From: Kitasatospora atroaurantiaca
GTDB taxonomy: Bacteria > Actinomycetota > Actinomycetes > Streptomycetales > Streptomycetaceae
Assembly (NCBI RefSeq): GCF_007828955.1
Contig: NZ_VIVR01000001.1
Location: 186,001-250,000 of the forward strand
Length of the DNA stretch: 64,000 nt
Direction of reading: 5' to 3'
Under the pieces are notes generated by a model that saw only the letters and a program-made list of their open reading frames with translations, made no database searches and was not told where the DNA came from. Both the position numbers and the translations under genes were made by a program. This document shows, piece after piece, positions 60,884 through 64,000 of the stretch (position 1 is the first letter of the stretch; every line of letters starts with the position of its first letter).

Positions 60884-62167
60884 TCATGACCCTGTGTGTG
60901 ACAGGTCCGCGGGTGGCACAGCCGCCCCGCGATGCTTGATGTTGACGGCCGAAGCCTTGGCCAGTGCCACGGGGTTCAAGAAGCGCAGCGGACCGATCAG
61001 GCGGGATGCAAACAGATGCACGTGCCGCGCCACCGACTCATCGCGCGCTGCCGCCGAAAACACCAGCCGCTCCAAGGGGTTGAACGGACGGGCCTTGGCG
61101 AAGTCGACGGCCAGGTACTGGTGACCGCGCAGCCGGCGCCGGTGTGTGCGTGCGTACAGCGCGAGCGACCTGTTGAGGTCGCCCCGACCGGTTGCGGCCG
61201 AGGCGACCGCCTCTGCCAACCACTGCGCGGACTGCAGGGCCCACCCGCACCCCACTCCCCACAGGGGATCGCCGGTCAGGGCGGCGTCGCCGATGAACGC
61301 GACGCCCGGTGCGGTCGGCTTGCGGCTGTGAAGCGGGTAGTTGACAGTGCCGATGATCTTCGTGATGCGCTCGGCGGCGTCGATGGGCGGTGCCTCGGGC
61401 AGGGCGCGGACGAATTCGAAGAAGCTGCCCTCCAGGTCTTCCCGGAATGCGGGCAGCCGTTTCTTGTCCGGGAGCACCGCGATGACCGTCACCCCGTCGT
61501 CGTTCGGGAACGCGTACGCCATGTCGGGTTCGAGGAACCAGGTGTGACCGATCCCGCCGTGCAGCGGAAGGTTGCGGAAGTGCGCGAGATAGCCGAACCG
61601 CGCGTTCTCGTGCAGCCGAGCAGGCACCCCGGCGAACTTCGCCACGGCCGAGTCCTTGCCATCGGCGCCGACCACCAGGCGGGCCCGGATCTCGCGCTCG
61701 CCCTGTGCTGTCGACGCGCGCACCCCAGCGGTTCGCCCGGCTTCCCGGACCAGCCCGGTCACCTGGTGACCGAGGAGCAGATCGACGCCAGGGGTCTTCG
61801 CCGCACGGGACCTGATCAACGGGTCGAGGGTGCTGCGCCGGATGTTGTACGCGTACGGTAGCTCGGGGCCAGCCGGCGCTGCCCTCGGCTCGATCCATCC
61901 CCAACGGGTGTACCAGCGGGCGTCGTTGCGGACGGCTCCCGCCTTCTCGAGAGCGGGGACGAGGCCGAGTTCGTCCAGCACCGGGTAGGCGTTGGCCGTG
62001 ATGGAGTGGGTGCACAGCACCTTGTACGCTTCGGGGTCCGAGCGGCGTTCCAGCAGCGCGACGCGGACACCGCGTCGAGCGAGCAAGATCGCTGCGGCGC
62101 TGCCGGCGAGGCTGGCTCCACTGATGATGACGTCGTAGTCGTATCCCGCGCTCTCAGGCCTGGTCAT
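60884..62167 (-). CDS. FAD-dependent oxidoreductase, geranylgeranyl-reductase-like
   Basis: A 427-residue flavoprotein. VIISGASLAGSAAAILLARRG is the FAD-binding start (GASLAG). RLVVGADGKDSAVAKFAG is the DG motif and GVAFIGDAALTGDPLWGVGCGWALQSA the GD motif with the 'GDPLWGVGCGWA' pattern of geranylgeranyl-reductase and halogenase-like enzymes. No WxWxIP halogenase motif is seen, so it is not a standard tryptophan-type halogenase. The ATG at 62167 has GGGAG 10 bases upstream. It converges with the ABC exporter genes. Confidence 0.85.
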   Translation of the reverse strand: MTRPESAGYDYDVIISGASLAGSAAAILLARRGVRVALLERRSDPEAYKVLCTHSITANAYPVLDELGLVPALEKAGAVRNDARWYTRWGWIEPRAAPAGPELPYAYNIRRSTLDPLIRSRAAKTPGVDLLLGHQVTGLVREAGRTAGVRASTAQGEREIRARLVVGADGKDSAVAKFAGVPARLHENARFGYLAHFRNLPLHGGIGHTWFLEPDMAYAFPNDDGVTVIAVLPDKKRLPAFREDLEGSFFEFVRALPEAPPIDAAERITKIIGTVNYPLHSRKPTAPGVAFIGDAALTGDPLWGVGCGWALQSAQWLAEAVASAATGRGDLNRSLALYARTHRRRLRGHQYLAVDFAKARPFNPLERLVFSAAARDESVARHVHLFASRLIGPLRFLNPVALAKASAVNIKHRGAAVPPADLSHTGS

Positions 62168-62399
62168 GCGCTGATCGCTCCCTTCGGGGTGTGGTGCCGT
62201 TCGTGGGAGTGGTGCAGTGCCAGTGCTGTCAGGAACATGAGCAGTTGTCAAGAGTTGTGGATCGGGTGATGTTTGATCAGGCTGGAACGGCCCCGTCCGT
62301 GCGTTCGACCAGGGCGCCGTTCTCGAACCTCGCGCCGGAGCCGTCAGGACCTGTCCCGACGAAGCCCCGCTGCAGACTCCGCCCTGCCACAACGACCGC

Positions 62400-62585
62400 T
62401 GCTCACGCGCGCGTGACGCAACCGGGCCGCCCTGGCCGTCAGGAAGCGCTGCTCAGGGATGCTGGTGGTACGGGCCGCCGCAGCGCGGTAGTGGACGAGC
62501 GCGGACGGGAGGTCGCCCGCCATCTCCAACGGGTGTGCCCGCACCGCGTGCACGCGGTGGTGACCGACCAGCGGCCCGCCGTCCG
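62400..62585 (-). pseudogene. ECF sigma factor C-terminal remnant
   Basis: The minus strand reads PLVGHHRVHAVRAHPLEMAG, then ALVHYRAAAARTTSIPEQRFL. This is the typical last helix pair of ECF sigma factors of the DUF6596 type ('P...HHR.HAVRAHLLE.AGD...A...Y..AA..T.S.PEQRYL'). The sigma-70 regions 2 and 4 are missing. It begins about 36 bases downstream of tRNA-like copy 4. The rest of 62168-62620 shows no gene. Confidence 0.65.
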
Positions 62586-62620
62586 CCGTCCGCGTCGAGA
62601 CCGTCCTGTTGTTTCCTGGG

Positions 62621-62709
62621 CGGAGAAGGCAGGATTCGAACCTGCGCGGGCTTGCACCCGACCGGAGCCAGAACCCCGGTCCCCGATAAACCACTCCGGG
62701 CACCTCTCC
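62621..62709 (-). ncRNA. tRNA-like RNA without an anticodon, copy 4
   Basis: The same 89-nt fold. The anticodon arm is replaced by GACCGGGGT-TCTG-GCTCCGGTC (nine pairs, two of them G-U). Pair 5 is G-C as in copy 2, against A-U in copies 1 and 3. The variable arm and T-arm equal those of copies 1 and 3. The leader hairpin is the longest of the four: CCTCGCGCAC (62726-62735) with GTGCG-g-CGAGG (62753-62763) and a 17-nt loop. The fold ends CTTCTCC-G followed by CCCA. Confidence 0.82.
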
Positions 62710-62794
62710 CAACGGAACGAACCCCCCTCGCGCACGCTGCGGGCCGTCCCCTGTGCGGCGAGGCCCCGGTTCTCGCTGGCCCCTCCTCACACCC

Positions 62795-62840
62795 ATGACT
62801 ATTCCCCAGAGCCCTGACACCGCACTGACCCGGCGCTGAC
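62795..62840 (-). promoter_or_regulatory. 11-bp phased GTCAG promoter of tRNA-like copy 4
   Basis: Complements of GTCAG at 62836-62840, 62825-62829 and 62814-62818, exactly 11 bp apart. GTCAGGG is followed by 10 bp and TAGTCAT (complement 62795-62801). It lies 86 bases before the tRNA-like fold. It is preceded by the end of the ABC permease gene. Confidence 0.75.
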
Positions 62841-62897
62841 CCCACAGCCCCGCGTGCTGTCCGGGGGGCGCGCGATGCGCGTCCCCCGGAGGCGGGT

Positions 62898-63752
62898 TCA
62901 GACGTCGCGGCGCCGCACCACGATCAGCGCGAGGACGATCGCGACCAGCGGCCACAGCGCGTACACGACCCAGGACCCGGCGATCGTGGCGTAGTGGAAG
63001 CCGTCACCGGGAGCCGGCCCCCAGTTCTGGACCAGGCGCTTCCAGGCGGTGCCGACCATCGCGTGGTTGAGGTCGGCGGACCACCGCCTGCCGGACGAGA
63101 AGAGCAGCGGCAGCATCAGAAGGGTGAAGGCGCAGGTGACCATGCCGGCCGCGCTGTGCCGGATCAGGACGCCGATGCCCAGGCCGATCAGGGCGCAGAC
63201 AGGGGCCAGCAGCGCGGATGCCACCAGGGCCCGGAGCACACCGGGGTGGGTGAACGAGACCCCGGCGTGACGCCCGTTCAGAATGGCCTGGGAGACGGCG
63301 AACGACCCGGTGGCGATGACCGTGCCGAGCACGGTCCAGAGTGCGGTGACGACGGCCGCCTTGGCCAGCACCACCGAGCCGCGGGCGGGGACGGCCACCG
63401 TGGTGGTACAGATCAGACCGCTGCTGTACTCGCTGACGACGGCAAGCGCGCCGATACTGCCGGCAACGAGCATCAGCGTCATGTACCCGGCCGGCGGATA
63501 GGCGTCGAACGGCAGGAACTCCGCGAGCTGCCTGGCGCCCGGGCCGGTGTTCGCGAGGTTGTCGGAGTCCGCCAGCGCCGCCGCCGCGGAGGACCCGATC
63601 ACGAACAGCGTGGTGAGGATGAGCGTCCACTGGGTGGAGCGCAGCGACCGCATCTTGATCCACTCCGAGGCGAGCAGGTCGCTGAAGCGGGCCGGCGGCT
63701 CGGCGACGGGCGCGGCCGAGGGCACGGGAACGCGGGAGGCGAGAGTGGTCAT
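62898..63752 (-). CDS. ABC-2-type transporter permease
   Basis: A 284-residue membrane protein with six hydrophobic segments. It begins with a cytoplasmic stretch and SEWIKMRSLRSTQWTLILTTLFV, the usual first helix of ABC-2-type permeases in streptomycetes ('EW.K..S.RST.W'). VVSEYSSGLICTTTVAVPAR is the conserved loop before the third helix. It is translationally coupled (4-base overlap) to the ATP-binding gene upstream. The pair resembles drug or lipid exporters. The cargo is unknown. Confidence 0.9.
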   Translation of the reverse strand: MTTLASRVPVPSAAPVAEPPARFSDLLASEWIKMRSLRSTQWTLILTTLFVIGSSAAAALADSDNLANTGPGARQLAEFLPFDAYPPAGYMTLMLVAGSIGALAVVSEYSSGLICTTTVAVPARGSVVLAKAAVVTALWTVLGTVIATGSFAVSQAILNGRHAGVSFTHPGVLRALVASALLAPVCALIGLGIGVLIRHSAAGMVTCAFTLLMLPLLFSSGRRWSADLNHAMVGTAWKRLVQNWGPAPGDGFHYATIAGSWVVYALWPLVAIVLALIVVRRRDV

Positions 63753-64000
63753 CGGGCTTCTCCTGCCAGGTATTCGACGCTGTCGGCGGTCAGTTCCATG
63801 AACGCCTCCTCCAGCGAGGCGCTTCGGGTGGTCAGTTCCTGCAGCTGGATCCCGTGCTCGAAGGCGAGCGCTCCGATCCGGTCTGCGGGCAGTCCGGTCA
63901 CGGCGAGCCTCTCCGCTCCCGCCGAGCCCTCCGGTTCGACGGCCGCGCCGGCTGCCGTGAGCAGCGCCGTCAGCTCGGCGGCCTGCGGCGTGCGCACCAG
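63749..64000 (-). CDS. ABC transporter ATP-binding protein, C-terminal part (runs off the window)
   Basis: The last 83 codons of an ATPase subunit. The visible part is the C-terminal accessory domain (VRTPQAAELTALLTAAGAAVE, ending RSASLEEAFMELTADSVEY), which is the standard ending of the DrrA/CcmA-like subunits that pair with ABC-2 permeases. The Walker motifs must lie beyond the right edge. It overlaps the permease gene by 4 bases, so the two form an operon with this gene first. Confidence 0.88.
   Translation of the reverse strand: MVRTPQAAELTALLTAAGAAVEPEGSAGAERLAVTGLPADRIGALAFEHGIQLQELTTRSASLEEAFMELTADSVEYLAGEAR

Noticed and set aside
62621..62860. Small coding gene starting at the ATG in TAGTCATG before each tRNA-like RNA
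   Set aside because: The distance from this ATG to the conserved fold is about 70, 76, 77 and 86 nt, so the reading frame is not kept, and the compensating changes are RNA-structural, not codon-like.

Overview
The window looks like chromosomal DNA from a Streptomyces-type actinomycete (Streptomyces, Kitasatospora or a close relative). The evidence is very high GC with strong G/C at third codon positions, frequent GTG starts, a mycothiol-dependent (DinB-like) enzyme, SpoIIE-type phosphatases, Ser/Thr kinases and many secreted proteins of unknown role. The mix of insertion sequences, gene remnants and lineage-specific genes suggests an accessory region such as a chromosome arm. No complete biosynthetic gene cluster, prophage, integrase or CRISPR array was seen.

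Layout. 0.6-7.7 kb: a cytochrome P450, a TIGR04222-type membrane protein, a BtrH/C39-like protein, a family IV esterase, a multipass membrane protein and a TIGR01777 epimerase. 7.7-23 kb: a decaying stretch. It holds an intact IS3 element, a three-deep nest (IS110 inside IS3 inside an IS5-type remnant), and remnants of a methyltransferase, RidA, an old-yellow-enzyme, a GNAT, an IS630 transposase and an alpha/beta hydrolase, mixed with small intact enzymes and a TetR-controlled VOC-cupin gene. 23-28 kb: an operon that looks like a secreted nuclease toxin with accessory and possible immunity genes. 28-41 kb: a secreted GH43-like protein, a GT1 glycosyltransferase, a large membrane protein with a periplasmic-binding fold, a RHH/Fic-like toxin-antitoxin pair, a solute-binding lipoprotein, a PP2C phosphatase and an IS701-like element. 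41-64 kb: a PAS-GAF-SpoIIE-HATPase phosphatase, Ogt, a FAD oxidase, a twice-frameshifted acyl-CoA thioesterase-like gene, an HTH-STAND-WD40 giant, an NlpC/P60 hydrolase, an AurF-like diiron oxygenase, a Ser/Thr kinase, two FAD enzymes, a heterodimeric ABC exporter and the start of another ABC system.

The most striking signal is a four-copy family of structured RNAs, all on the minus strand (6465-6553, 16035-16123, 31123-31211, 62621-62709). Each 89-nt copy folds like a class II (serine-type) tRNA, but the anticodon arm is replaced by a 9-bp hairpin closed by a UYYG tetraloop, so there is no anticodon. The hairpin shows compensatory base changes between copies. Upstream each copy has a covarying leader hairpin and an almost invariant promoter: three GTCAG repeats at exact 11-bp spacing, then a fixed 10-bp gap to a TAGTCAT box. 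This is the arrangement used by SARP/OmpR-type activators. I know of no described function for such an RNA. A co-regulated, non-decoding aminoacyl carrier or a structural or regulatory RNA are possibilities.
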